NCBI GenBank assembly: GCA_016789605.1
Contig: JAEUQO010000098.1
Coordinates: forward strand, 1 to 64,000
From: Acidobacteriota bacterium
Lineage (GTDB): Bacteria; Acidobacteriota; Blastocatellia; RBC074
Direction: 5' to 3'
DNA: 64,000 bases
In this document: piece after piece, positions 16,716 to 25,352 of the stretch
Numbering within the stretch: the first letter of the stretch is position 1
Layout of the letters: the number at the start of each line of letters is the position of its first letter
Notes under the pieces: generated by a model
Database searches by the model: none
What the model saw: only the letters and a program-made list of their open reading frames with translations
What the model was told of the DNA's origin: nothing
Made by a program: the position numbers and the translations under genes

Positions 16716-17624
16716 ATGAGTACATCCATCAATGTTTTACACGCGGCGGAACCCGTTTCGCGCTCGTATACCGTGCCAGAGGCGTTTGCCTATTGCGAAG
16801 GCATGGCGCGTGCGCATTACGAGAACTTTCCGGTCGGATCGTTGCTGGTACCCAAAGCGCGGCGCAAACACGTTTACAGCATCTACGCGTTTGCCCGTAC
16901 GGCGGATGATTTTGCCGATGAAGGATACGATTCCGGCGAATGGACCGAAGCCCGGCGGTTGGCGGCGCTGACAGACTGGGAACACAAACTTGACGAAAGT
17001 TTTGCCGGGCGGGCTGAGCATCCGGTGTTTGTCGCGCTGGCCGCGACAGCCGCAGAGTTGAAACTGCCTGTGCAGCTTTTCAAGGATTTGCTTTCGGCGT
17101 TCAAGCAGGATGTCGTCAAACGGCGCTATGCCGATTTTGCCGAAGTGCTGGATTATTGCACGCGGTCGGCGAATCCGGTCGGGCGGCTGATTTTGTTGCT
17201 ATTTGATTATCGTGACGAACGATTGCATCAGCTTTCCGATCATATTTGCACGGCTTTGCAACTGGCCAACTTCTGGCAAGACGTTGCGGTAGACATAAAG
17301 AAAGATCGTATTTACCTGCCGCAGGAAGAGATGACGCGTTTCGGCGTAACCGAAGAGGATTTGCGTAACCGTCGGTTTTCTGCGGCGTATGCCGATTTGT
17401 TGCGTTTTCAGGTCGAACGCACACGCGAGATTTTTGCTCTTGGCCAGACTTTGCCGGCGCAAGTGCGCGGACGATTGGCAGTGGAATTGCGGCTGACCTG
17501 GTTGGGCGGCATGCGCATACTGGAGCGGATCGAAGCACTGGGTTACGACACGCTCAATGCGCGTCCAAAAATTACGACGAGCGACAAGCTGGTTTTGTTT
17601 TTGCGGGCTTTGGTGACGCGTTAG
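16716..17624 (+). CDS. hpnC: Squalene synthase subunit-like HpnC (hydroxysqualene synthase)
   Basis: All-alpha isoprenoid synthase of 302 residues that in the HpnCDE pathway turns presqualene diphosphate into hydroxysqualene. The first aspartate motif is ARTADDFADE (about 60-69) and the second is NFWQDVAVDIKKDRIYLPQE (about 185-205); both coordinate the Mg-diphosphate. The start is the ATG at 16716. It is the first gene of the hpnCDE run and is separated from hpnD by 163 nt containing a repeated-unit hairpin. Confidence 0.95.
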   Translation: MSTSINVLHAAEPVSRSYTVPEAFAYCEGMARAHYENFPVGSLLVPKARRKHVYSIYAFARTADDFADEGYDSGEWTEARRLAALTDWEHKLDESFAGRAEHPVFVALAATAAELKLPVQLFKDLLSAFKQDVVKRRYADFAEVLDYCTRSANPVGRLILLLFDYRDERLHQLSDHICTALQLANFWQDVAVDIKKDRIYLPQEEMTRFGVTEEDLRNRRFSAAYADLLRFQVERTREIFALGQTLPAQVRGRLAVELRLTWLGGMRILERIEALGYDTLNARPKITTSDKLVLFLRALVTR

Positions 17625-17672
17625 TCATGAGCAGTCATCGGTTAAGATCAAATTTCATTTTGGCGTACGGCG

Positions 17673-17738
17673 GGCCACAGAGGCACAGAGGCACAGAGGT
17701 TTCTAAGCATTTCTCTGGGACTCTGTGACTCTGTGGCC
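17673..17738. repeat. Intergenic CACAGAG-unit hairpin between hpnC and hpnD
   Basis: The left arm contains GGCCACAGAG followed by two more CACAGAG units in an 8-nt rhythm. The right arm (17721-17738, CTCTGTGACTCTGTGGCC) is its near-perfect complement, with mismatches only at the linker base between units. Such CACAGAG/CTCTGTG hairpins are an intergenic repeat type I recognise from several environmental bacterial genomes. Only this copy is seen in the window. Possible roles are RNA stability or partial termination inside the operon. Confidence 0.65.
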
Positions 17739-17787
17739 AATCCGTAAAGCGAATTGAAAATTGATCTGCGTTTGGTTTTAAGAAGTT

Positions 17788-18843
17788 ATGAAAGCTTTGA
17801 CGTCCCACGAAATTCACTTTACGCCCTGGCATTTGCGTGAACGCACGCGCAACCTCCATCGGCAACTTTCCAAAACCGTCCAGTCGAACTTTTTCTATTC
17901 GTTTTTGTTCCTGCCCAAACAAAAGCGCGAAGCGATCATTGACGTATATGCGTTTTGCCGCGCCGTGGACGATGTGGTGGACGACATCGTGGAACGGGCG
18001 GCGGAAGGTTACACCGCTGTTGAAGCTCAGGTTGAGCTAAATCGCTGGCGCACAGAAATGGAGCAGCTTTATGCCGGGCATCCCACTTTGTCCATTGCGT
18101 GCAAGTTGCAGGAAGTGCTGACGCATTTTCCCATGCCGCAAAGTTACTTTGACGAAATGATCAACGGTTGTGAGATGGATTTGCAGCGCAACCGCTATGA
18201 AAGCTTTGACGAGCTTTATCAGTATTGCTATCGCGTCGCTTCGATTACGGGGCTGATGTGCATCGAAATCTTCACGTACAGTTCGCCGCGCACCAAGGAA
18301 TATGCCGTCAATCTGGGCATTGCCTTGCAACTGACCAACATCCTGCGCGATTTGAAAGAAGATATGTCGCGCGACCGCGTCTATTTGCCGCAAGAAGATT
18401 TGCGGCGTTTCGGGTACAGCGAAGAGGATTTGCGCAACGAAGTCGTCAACGACAACTTTCGCGCCTTGATGAAGTTTGAATGCGACCGTGCGCACAGCTA
18501 TTACCAGCGCGCGGCAGATTGCTTGCCTGAAGAGGATCGGCCTACGCTGACAGCCGCCATCACAATGGGCAAGATTTATTACCGTTTGCTGCAGCAAATC
18601 GAACAATACGATTACGACGTGTTTCACCATCAAATTCGGTTGCACCGGCCAGAACGGTTTTTGATCGCTTTGGCAGAATGGGCCAGGGCTACAGGACGCC
18701 GCAGCGACACAGACGCCGACCGGTTGCACGATGACGCGGGCACGCACCTAACCGACGCCCAAGACGGGCAACGAGAACCGGAAACGGTCAGCGATGAGAC
18801 GCGCGAAGTGATGCGCAAACGCGGGAAGGGCACAGGGCAATGA
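17788..18843 (+). CDS. hpnD: Presqualene diphosphate synthase HpnD
   Basis: Condenses two farnesyl diphosphates to presqualene diphosphate. Aspartate motifs are CRAVDDVVDD (about 52-61) and NILRDLKEDMSRDRVYLPQE (about 188-207), in a squalene/phytoene-synthase fold. The protein has 351 residues; about the last 50 (after the helix ending ARATGRR) are hydrophilic and charged, beyond the usual family end. The stop overlaps the next start as ATGA (18840-18843), so hpnE is translationally coupled. Confidence 0.95.
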   Translation: MKALTSHEIHFTPWHLRERTRNLHRQLSKTVQSNFFYSFLFLPKQKREAIIDVYAFCRAVDDVVDDIVERAAEGYTAVEAQVELNRWRTEMEQLYAGHPTLSIACKLQEVLTHFPMPQSYFDEMINGCEMDLQRNRYESFDELYQYCYRVASITGLMCIEIFTYSSPRTKEYAVNLGIALQLTNILRDLKEDMSRDRVYLPQEDLRRFGYSEEDLRNEVVNDNFRALMKFECDRAHSYYQRAADCLPEEDRPTLTAAITMGKIYYRLLQQIEQYDYDVFHHQIRLHRPERFLIALAEWARATGRRSDTDADRLHDDAGTHLTDAQDGQREPETVSDETREVMRKRGKGTGQ

Positions 18844-20228
18844 GCGGCAACGCAAATCCTGCATCGTTTTCCGCGACAGGTTCTGCCTCGTCGCCGGTGT
18901 TGATCATTGGCGGCGGGTTTGCCGGATTGGCGGCGGCGGTGTCGTTGAGCGCCGCCGGAAAGCGCGTGGTTTTGCTCGAACGCCGCAGCTTTTTGGGTGG
19001 CAGAGCATATTCATTCACAGACAAAACGACCGGCGACACGATAGACAACGGCCAGCATCTGATGATGGGCTGTTATCATCACACGTTGGACTTTCTCCAG
19101 CAGATTGGCGCGCGGGACAAACTGAAGTTTCAAGCCAACCCGCAAGTTGATTTCCTGCACGAACACGAAGGACACGCCAGTTTCAAATGCCCGTCGCTGC
19201 CCGCGCCGTTGCATTTGTTGGCAGGATTGTCGCGCTTGCAAACGATTGGCTGGCTGGATCGGCTCAAAGCCTTGCGCGTCGGATTGGCGTTGCAAGGATT
19301 GAATGGCAACCGTGCGCGGCTTTCTGACATCACTGTGCGCGAATGGTTGACTGAACTTGGTCAGACAGAACGGATGCAGCAACGGTTTTGGGATTTGGTC
19401 GCATTGGCGACGCTGAACGAACGGCCAGAGCTGGCTTCGGCGGATATGTTTGCGCGCGTGCTCGAGCAAGCGTTTTTGCACACCAAGGAAGATTCGACGA
19501 TGGTTATTTCGCGCGTTGGTTTGAGTGAGCTTTACACCGAAGACGCGCGCCGGTTTATCGAAGCTCGTGGCGGCGAAGTTCGGCTGAATGCGGATGTCGT
19601 TTCGGTGGAATTTTCCGCTGATCGTGTCAGCGCCGTGTTGCTGCGCAGCGGAGAACGATTGGCCGTGGAGCACGTGATTTGCGCTGTGCCATATTTCGCC
19701 TTGCGCCGTATGTTGCCGGATGAAGTGGTGGCACGGTGGGCAGGCTTTCAGCAGTTGCAGGAATTTCGCTCTGCTCCAATTGTCTCTATCAATCTTTGGT
19801 ACGACGAACCGGTGACGGATTTGGAATTTGTCGGGTTGCTGGACGCGGGCATTGAGTGGGTTTTTAACAAAAACGCCATCATTGGCGAAACCGGCAAGCG
19901 CCGCCAGCATCTGGCTTTGGTCATCAGCGGCGCGCATGCGGTGGCGCAGCACGCGAAGGAAGACTTGGTTGCATTGGCTGTGCGCGAAATGGAGCGATTC
20001 TTTCCTGCAGCGCGGCATCAAGCGCCGGTACACGCGTTTGTCATTCGTGAACAGGACGCCACCCTTTCTCATACCGTCGGCACGGCTCGTTTGCGTCCCC
20101 CCCAGCAAACGCCGTTTGCGAATTTCTATCTCGCCGGAGATTGGACTGACACGGGATTGCCCGCAACCATCGAAGGCGCTGTCTGGAGCGGCCAGGAAGC
20201 CGCACGCGCGCTCTTACATTCAAATTGA
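18840..20228 (+). CDS. hpnE: Squalene-associated FAD-dependent desaturase HpnE
   Basis: Flavoprotein amine-oxidase/phytoene-desaturase-like enzyme of 462 residues that reduces hydroxysqualene to squalene in the HpnCDE route. The FAD-binding dinucleotide fold is at the N-terminus (VLIIGGGFAGLAAAVSLSAA, about 20-39, then LLERRSFLGGRAYSF). The C-terminal FAD contact reads LAGDWTDTGLPATIEGAVWS. The start ATG overlaps the hpnD stop. No terminator is obvious downstream before the next gene at 20484. Confidence 0.95.
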   Translation: MSGNANPASFSATGSASSPVLIIGGGFAGLAAAVSLSAAGKRVVLLERRSFLGGRAYSFTDKTTGDTIDNGQHLMMGCYHHTLDFLQQIGARDKLKFQANPQVDFLHEHEGHASFKCPSLPAPLHLLAGLSRLQTIGWLDRLKALRVGLALQGLNGNRARLSDITVREWLTELGQTERMQQRFWDLVALATLNERPELASADMFARVLEQAFLHTKEDSTMVISRVGLSELYTEDARRFIEARGGEVRLNADVVSVEFSADRVSAVLLRSGERLAVEHVICAVPYFALRRMLPDEVVARWAGFQQLQEFRSAPIVSINLWYDEPVTDLEFVGLLDAGIEWVFNKNAIIGETGKRRQHLALVISGAHAVAQHAKEDLVALAVREMERFFPAARHQAPVHAFVIREQDATLSHTVGTARLRPPQQTPFANFYLAGDWTDTGLPATIEGAVWSGQEAARALLHSN

Positions 20229-20483
20229 AAATTTAGCGACATGATTTTCGCCCCTTCTCACTTTGAGGTAGCAGAGTGGGCAGAGTGCATCTACAAGCTT
20301 GAAAATCATCATTTCGATCGCGGAATCAAGCCGCAACAACAGCCTGAACGCCTGACGTATCAGTCGTCTGACGGTTGCTACAGGCAGGCTGCTCGCTCGT
20401 CAACCCAAGAGCGATGCATACTGCCATTTGCTGTTGTCCGTCTGGTGAGCGCTTGATGTCCGTTTGTTGGGGAAAGGTCTGCT

Positions 20484-23165
20484 ATGGCTTTCAAAACCTC
20501 TCTTTCTGTGTTGCGCCGGTTTCAGATTACCGCGTTGGTGAGTGTGTCGTTGTTGTTGCCGTGTTTGGTGGCGAGCTGGCCAAAACTTCGTGTTGTGCGA
20601 GGACAAAACACAGTGACGACCGTTTCGGCAGCCAGTTACGGCACAACCTTGACACCGAATGGCATCGCATCTGCGTTCGGGTCGAATCTGGCCACCACTA
20701 CTCTGGTGGCCACCAGCCAGCCCTTGCCGACGAGTTTGGGAGGCACGACCGTGCGCGTGAATGGGCAGCTTGCGCCGCTCTTTTTCGTCTCGCCATTTCA
20801 GATCAACTTCATGATCCCGTCGAATACACCCACAGGAACGCAGGCCGTTGTGATTACTGCCGGCAACGGCGTGACTTCAAATGGTACGGTGCAAGTCAGT
20901 GCGGCCGCGCCCGCGATCTTTACCGCAAATTCCAGCGGCAGCGGTTTTCCGGCAGCGGTTTTATTGCGGCTGAAAGGGAACGGCCAACAGATTTATGACG
21001 TTGCCAGCAAGGCGATAGATTTTGGCCCGGTAGAAGACCGGCTGTTTTTGATTTTGTATTTGTGCGGTACTCGCGCCGCCAGCAGCAATACGCGCGTGAT
21101 TGTCGGTTCGACCGAACTCACGCCGGGCTATGTTGGCGAAGCTCCCGGTTTTGCCGGGTTGGACCAGATCAACGTCGAGCTGCCGCGTTCGTTGGCGGGA
21201 CGTGGCAAGCTGGCATTGCTGGTGCGCGCAAACAGCATTAACTCAAACGCAGTAGAGTTGGAGTTCAGCGGAACGCCGCCTCCGACGCCTGGTTCGTTGC
21301 AGATCAATAGTCTGAATCCGGGGCAAGCGTTGGCGGGCGATGAGTTGATCATTAACGGCAACGGGTTTTCGAGTGCCGCGGCGGATAACCAGGTCTTTTT
21401 GGTGGACGCGTCCGGCAATGAAGTCGCCGCGCAAATGGTTGCGGCGACGGGCACGCAACTGCGCGCACGTGTGCCGTTTGGTTCTGCCACCGGCAATGTG
21501 CGTGTGCGCACGCCGCAAGGGGAAGCACAAAGCCCCGCGCCGCTCAGTTTGCGTACTTCCGTCAGCGGTTTTATCGAAGAAGTCTTCACGGTTTCGGGGC
21601 AACAAAATCGCCGGGCGATTCCCAACGTGACGGTGCGCATTCGTCCTGCAACCGGCCCCGCTATCACGCAACGCACCGGCGCGGATGGTTCATTTGTACT
21701 GCCCGACGTTCCGGCGGGGTTGACGCTGGTTGAAATTGACACCACAACGGCAGCGTTGCCGTATCCATCACGCACAACCAAGATGCTAGTGCAGGCCAAC
21801 CGCGACAACCAATTTCCCACCACCATTGAATTGCAATCGGTCAGCGCCAATAACCAGAATTCGCTGGGCACCAACGCTGGCCAACAAGGTGGCGGTATGG
21901 TCACGATCAACAACGGCACAGGGCTGGCGACGACCTTTGGCTTGCCCAATGGCTGTCAGGTCACACAGCCGCCCGGCGCAACGACGGAACGTCTGGCCAT
22001 TTCGCTGTTTGAATCGGGACGGGCTCCGGCGGCAATGCCGACCGGTTATTTCAGCTCAGCCATTGCGCAGATTTCACCGTTTGGCGCGCAAATGTCGCCG
22101 CGCGGCACATTGCGGTTGCCGAATGCGGACAGCGTGCCTTCGGGAACGCAGCTCAAGTTGTTCCGCTATGACCAGCCGGTGCAGGGGTCTTTGAATTTGA
22201 ATACCGTCGCGGTGTTTAACGAAGTCGGTACGGCTCAGGTCGCAGGCGACGGCCGCATTGACGTGTTTGAAAACAACGCGGGCAATGGCGTCACTCAGAC
22301 AACTTTTTATTTTGTTTCACCGCTGTATCCGTTGGCTCGTGTCACGGGACGCGTGTTGGGCAGCGATGGCCGTCCGGTGACACGCGCGCTGGTGCAAACG
22401 CGCGGGCAAAGCGCTTTTACGCGCAGCGATGGCAGCTTCACGCTGGAAAACGTGCCCGTGATGAGAAACGGCGACGCCGTCACGCTGGAAGTCAGTTATA
22501 TGCGTCCGGATCGCGCCATTGATCGTACGCAACGCACCCCGGTTTCGATTACGGCCAACACGACCACGTCGCTGGGCGCGGACATTGTGTTGCCGGGCCG
22601 CCTTAGCCCTACGCAGCCGCTGCTGATTGCGCCGCCGCGTCTGACCGTTAACGAAAGCCAAACGCTCGATTTCGGCTTCGTTGCGCTCAGCCAGCCGGTT
22701 GGCCAAAGCGTGCAAGTCACGACCACCGGTGTTGGCTTTGCTTCGGTGTCGTCTCAAGGCAATGGCGATTACAGCTTGCGCCTGGCTCCTGGCGGCAATA
22801 GCCAGGGGGAATACATTGTCCTTCTGACGGCCACAAACGGGGCGGGAGAAAAATACCTGCACACCATTGCCGTACGCGTCAGGCGACCGCCCACGAATGC
22901 GCCAACTGCCAATGACATCAGCGTCATCACTAGCGCCGGAACAGCGCGCAACATCACTTTGTCAGCCAGCGATCCGCTTGGGCGACAGATGAATTTGCCG
23001 CAGCTCAGTTCACCGTCAGGCGGAACCATCACCGGCAGCAATCCAAATTTGATTTACACCCCGCGCGCCGGAGTTAGCGGCTTGGACAGCTTTACTTATC
23101 GCGCAGTGGTTATCGGCACCGCCATACAAAGCGATACCTCATTTGTATACGTGATCATCAAGTAG
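20484..23165 (+). CDS. Secreted TIGR03437-domain protein with Ig-like/TIG repeats
   Basis: Large exported protein of 893 residues, function unknown. The N-terminal hydrophobic segment (about 14-32) is followed by a TIGR03437-type domain (about 45-260), recognised by the NAASYG-like start (VSAASYGTTLTPNGIAS), the GGTTVRVNGQLAPLFFVSP block and QINFMIPS. Next come a TIG/IPT-like domain (about 275-355, SLNPGQALAGDELIINGNGF), two carboxypeptidase-regulatory-like sandwiches (about 360-440 and 620-680) and a C-terminal cadherin/Ig-like repeat with TYRAVV. TIGR03437 modules are strongly enriched in Acidobacteriota. GAAAGG lies upstream of the ATG. It is followed by a 12-bp hairpin. Confidence 0.88.
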   Translation: MAFKTSLSVLRRFQITALVSVSLLLPCLVASWPKLRVVRGQNTVTTVSAASYGTTLTPNGIASAFGSNLATTTLVATSQPLPTSLGGTTVRVNGQLAPLFFVSPFQINFMIPSNTPTGTQAVVITAGNGVTSNGTVQVSAAAPAIFTANSSGSGFPAAVLLRLKGNGQQIYDVASKAIDFGPVEDRLFLILYLCGTRAASSNTRVIVGSTELTPGYVGEAPGFAGLDQINVELPRSLAGRGKLALLVRANSINSNAVELEFSGTPPPTPGSLQINSLNPGQALAGDELIINGNGFSSAAADNQVFLVDASGNEVAAQMVAATGTQLRARVPFGSATGNVRVRTPQGEAQSPAPLSLRTSVSGFIEEVFTVSGQQNRRAIPNVTVRIRPATGPAITQRTGADGSFVLPDVPAGLTLVEIDTTTAALPYPSRTTKMLVQANRDNQFPTTIELQSVSANNQNSLGTNAGQQGGGMVTINNGTGLATTFGLPNGCQVTQPPGATTERLAISLFESGRAPAAMPTGYFSSAIAQISPFGAQMSPRGTLRLPNADSVPSGTQLKLFRYDQPVQGSLNLNTVAVFNEVGTAQVAGDGRIDVFENNAGNGVTQTTFYFVSPLYPLARVTGRVLGSDGRPVTRALVQTRGQSAFTRSDGSFTLENVPVMRNGDAVTLEVSYMRPDRAIDRTQRTPVSITANTTTSLGADIVLPGRLSPTQPLLIAPPRLTVNESQTLDFGFVALSQPVGQSVQVTTTGVGFASVSSQGNGDYSLRLAPGGNSQGEYIVLLTATNGAGEKYLHTIAVRVRRPPTNAPTANDISVITSAGTARNITLSASDPLGRQMNLPQLSSPSGGTITGSNPNLIYTPRAGVSGLDSFTYRAVVIGTAIQSDTSFVYVIIK

Positions 23166-23170
23166 GGCTC

Positions 23171-23211
23171 GCCGTTGGTCGGCCAGCCCAAGATGCTGAC
23201 CGACCAACGGC
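23171..23211 (+). terminator. 12-bp hairpin after the TIGR03437 gene
   Basis: GCCGTTGGTCGG (23171-23182) pairs with CCGACCAACGGC (23200-23211), starting 6 nt after the stop. No T-run follows; two tandem 19-nt copies follow directly instead. Confidence 0.6.
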
Positions 23212-23250
23212 GCAGACGATGTCCTTAAATTGCAGACGATGTCCTTAAAT
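23212..23250. repeat. Two tandem copies of a 19-nt unit
   Basis: GCAGACGATGTCCTTAAAT at 23212-23230 and again at 23232-23250, separated by one T. They lie between the terminator hairpin and the kinase gene. They could be twin regulator sites or a simple slippage duplication. Confidence 0.7.
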
Positions 23251-23375
23251 CAATGAAAGGAGGCTATTACTAGCAGACTCTGCAAAGGCAGGGTACAATG
23301 CAGCGCGTTTTGCGGCAGTCCTGCGCAGTATCTTCAACCACCGCAAAACAGTCCTATGCGCATCGGAGATTCGGT

Positions 23376-25352
23376 ATGTTGGAAGCCAGGAGATGTCCTG
23401 TTTGCGGTGAGAACTACTACCCACCTACGCAATTTTGTCTGCGCGACGGCACGCGGTTGGAAATCAGCCGCACCCTGATTGGACGGGTGCTCGACAATCG
23501 CTATCGCATTGAGGGAATGATCGGCGAAGGCGGGATGGGAACGGTTTACCGCGTCACGCATCTGGAACTGGAAGATATATTTGCCATCAAGGTGCTCAGC
23601 CCGGAGCTGGTCAATAACGAAAACGCCATCAAACGCTTTCGCCAGGAAGCCCGCGCGGCTCGCGTCATCAAACACCCCAACGCCGTTGATGTGACGGATT
23701 TCGGCGTGACCACAGACAATCTGGTCTATCTGGTCATGGAGTATGTCGAGGGGCGTTCGTTACGCGATCTGATGCGCGAAGGCGTGTTTGAATTTCATCG
23801 CGCGGTCAAATTGCTGGCACAAGTTTGCGACGCCATCGAATCGGCTCACCAAAACAAAATCATTCACCGCGACCTGAAACCTGAAAACATCATGGTGAAA
23901 GAGGTCGGCGGCAAAGAAATCGTCAAGGTGCTGGATTTCGGCATCGCAAAATTGCTCGAAAGCGATCCGAATGACATTCAGCAGCGCCGGTTGACCGAAG
24001 CGGGCAAGATCATCGGGACGCCGCAATACATGTCGCCCGAACAGTGTCAGAACAAAGAATTGGGACCGGCATCTGATATTTACGCCATTGGCATCATCGG
24101 TTACGAGATGATGGCGGGAGTGCCGCCGCTGACTGGTCAAGGCCCGGCAGACTATTTCGTCAAGCATTTGTATGAAAAACCAGTGCCGTTGACGCAAGTC
24201 GCTCCGCATGTGCCCGACGTGGTGGCGCGCGAAATTATGCAGGCGCTGGAAAAAGCGCCTGGGGCGCGACAGCTTTCAGCCGCGGATTTGGCCAGACGCT
24301 TGCGCGCGGCGATGCGGCGCGCAGATGGCGAACCGACGATCAGCCCCGTGGACACCAGCGTCATAGATGAGAGCTTGGAAAATCGCGCGACCGTGGCGAT
24401 TGAGTCCGTTTCGGTGCCGCGCGAATCAGAACTTGAGACTGTCGTACGCGAAGACAGCGGACGATTACAACCGCCCGCTGGCAGTCCGTCGCATACCAGC
24501 AGCCGCTCCGCTGACGAACCAGCAAAAAGCAAGCTGCCTATGATTGCGGCTGGCGTTGTTGGCCTGGCTGTGTTGGCTGTCATTGGCTGGTTCTTGCTGC
24601 GGCCGGATGCGGGGGGCGGCACAACGGATAAACCTAATGTCGCGCAAGCTACGCCGACGCCTTTCGTCAACGAATTTGGCGAGATGATGTACATTCCCGG
24701 TGGAAAATTCACCATGGGCCGCAATGACGGCGAAGCAGATCAGCGGCCTGCGCACGCGGTGGAAGTGAAGCCGTTTTTTCTTGACCGCTACGAAATCAGC
24801 AACGAGCAATACAAACGCTACGTTGATGGCGCAAACGCGACACCTCCGCGAAATTGGACTGGGCGTACGTGTCCCCCGGGGTTGGAGTCGTTGCCGGTAA
24901 CGCACATCACCTGGCAAGACGCAGAAGGGTATGCGCGTTGGGCAGGCAAGCGGTTGCCAACCGAAGAGGAATGGGAATTTGCTGCGCGGGGTGGTGAAAA
25001 GAACAACTTATACCCTTGGGGGAATGACTGGATTGAAAGCGCCGCGTATGTGGATATCGGCGCGGACAAACCGACTGCGCGCGGCAGCTTTTCGCGTGAT
25101 CAGGTGTTTGGCGTGTTTGATCTGGCGGGCAATGTCAGCGAGTGGGTGCAAAGCGATTACTTGACCTATGAATCCGGTCAGCCCATTCCCGCCTGCGCGC
25201 CGTGCAAGGTTTTTCGCGGCGGCAACTTTGTGGACGAGGTTGCGCGCAGCACGGCGGTTTATCGTTGGAAAATCTTTCCGGACGTTCCCAAACAATATGC
25301 GGACGTCATTTTTCCCAAAGTCGGGTTTCGCTGTGCCAAGGACGTAAAGTGA
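23376..25352 (+). CDS. Ser/Thr kinase-FGE fusion with N-terminal zinc ribbon
   Basis: 658 residues. A zinc-ribbon-like start (CPVCG...CLRDG, about 6-23) is followed by a Hanks-type kinase domain with GEGGMGTVYR, AIKVL, HRDLKPENIM, DFGIAK and YMSPEQ, all key residues present. After a polar linker comes one membrane segment (LPMIAAGVVGLAVLAVIGWF). Last is a formylglycine-generating-enzyme/SUMF-like C-lectin domain on the outside (MMYIPGGKFTMG, LPTEEEWEFAARGG, RGGNF, VGFRC). The ATG at 23376 with GGAG upstream is preferred over an in-frame ATG at 23298. The outer domain is likely a sensor or ligand-binding fold, and it does not show an obvious FGE catalytic cysteine pair. Its stop overlaps the next start. 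Confidence 0.9.
   Translation: MLEARRCPVCGENYYPPTQFCLRDGTRLEISRTLIGRVLDNRYRIEGMIGEGGMGTVYRVTHLELEDIFAIKVLSPELVNNENAIKRFRQEARAARVIKHPNAVDVTDFGVTTDNLVYLVMEYVEGRSLRDLMREGVFEFHRAVKLLAQVCDAIESAHQNKIIHRDLKPENIMVKEVGGKEIVKVLDFGIAKLLESDPNDIQQRRLTEAGKIIGTPQYMSPEQCQNKELGPASDIYAIGIIGYEMMAGVPPLTGQGPADYFVKHLYEKPVPLTQVAPHVPDVVAREIMQALEKAPGARQLSAADLARRLRAAMRRADGEPTISPVDTSVIDESLENRATVAIESVSVPRESELETVVREDSGRLQPPAGSPSHTSSRSADEPAKSKLPMIAAGVVGLAVLAVIGWFLLRPDAGGGTTDKPNVAQATPTPFVNEFGEMMYIPGGKFTMGRNDGEADQRPAHAVEVKPFFLDRYEISNEQYKRYVDGANATPPRNWTGRTCPPGLESLPVTHITWQDAEGYARWAGKRLPTEEEWEFAARGGEKNNLYPWGNDWIESAAYVDIGADKPTARGSFSRDQVFGVFDLAGNVSEWVQSDYLTYESGQPIPACAPCKVFRGGNFVDEVARSTAVYRWKIFPDVPKQYADVIFPKVGFRCAKDVK

Noticed and set aside
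19011-20108. 365-codon minus-strand frame across hpnE
   Set aside because: Antisense of the FAD-dependent desaturase, with no domain of its own.
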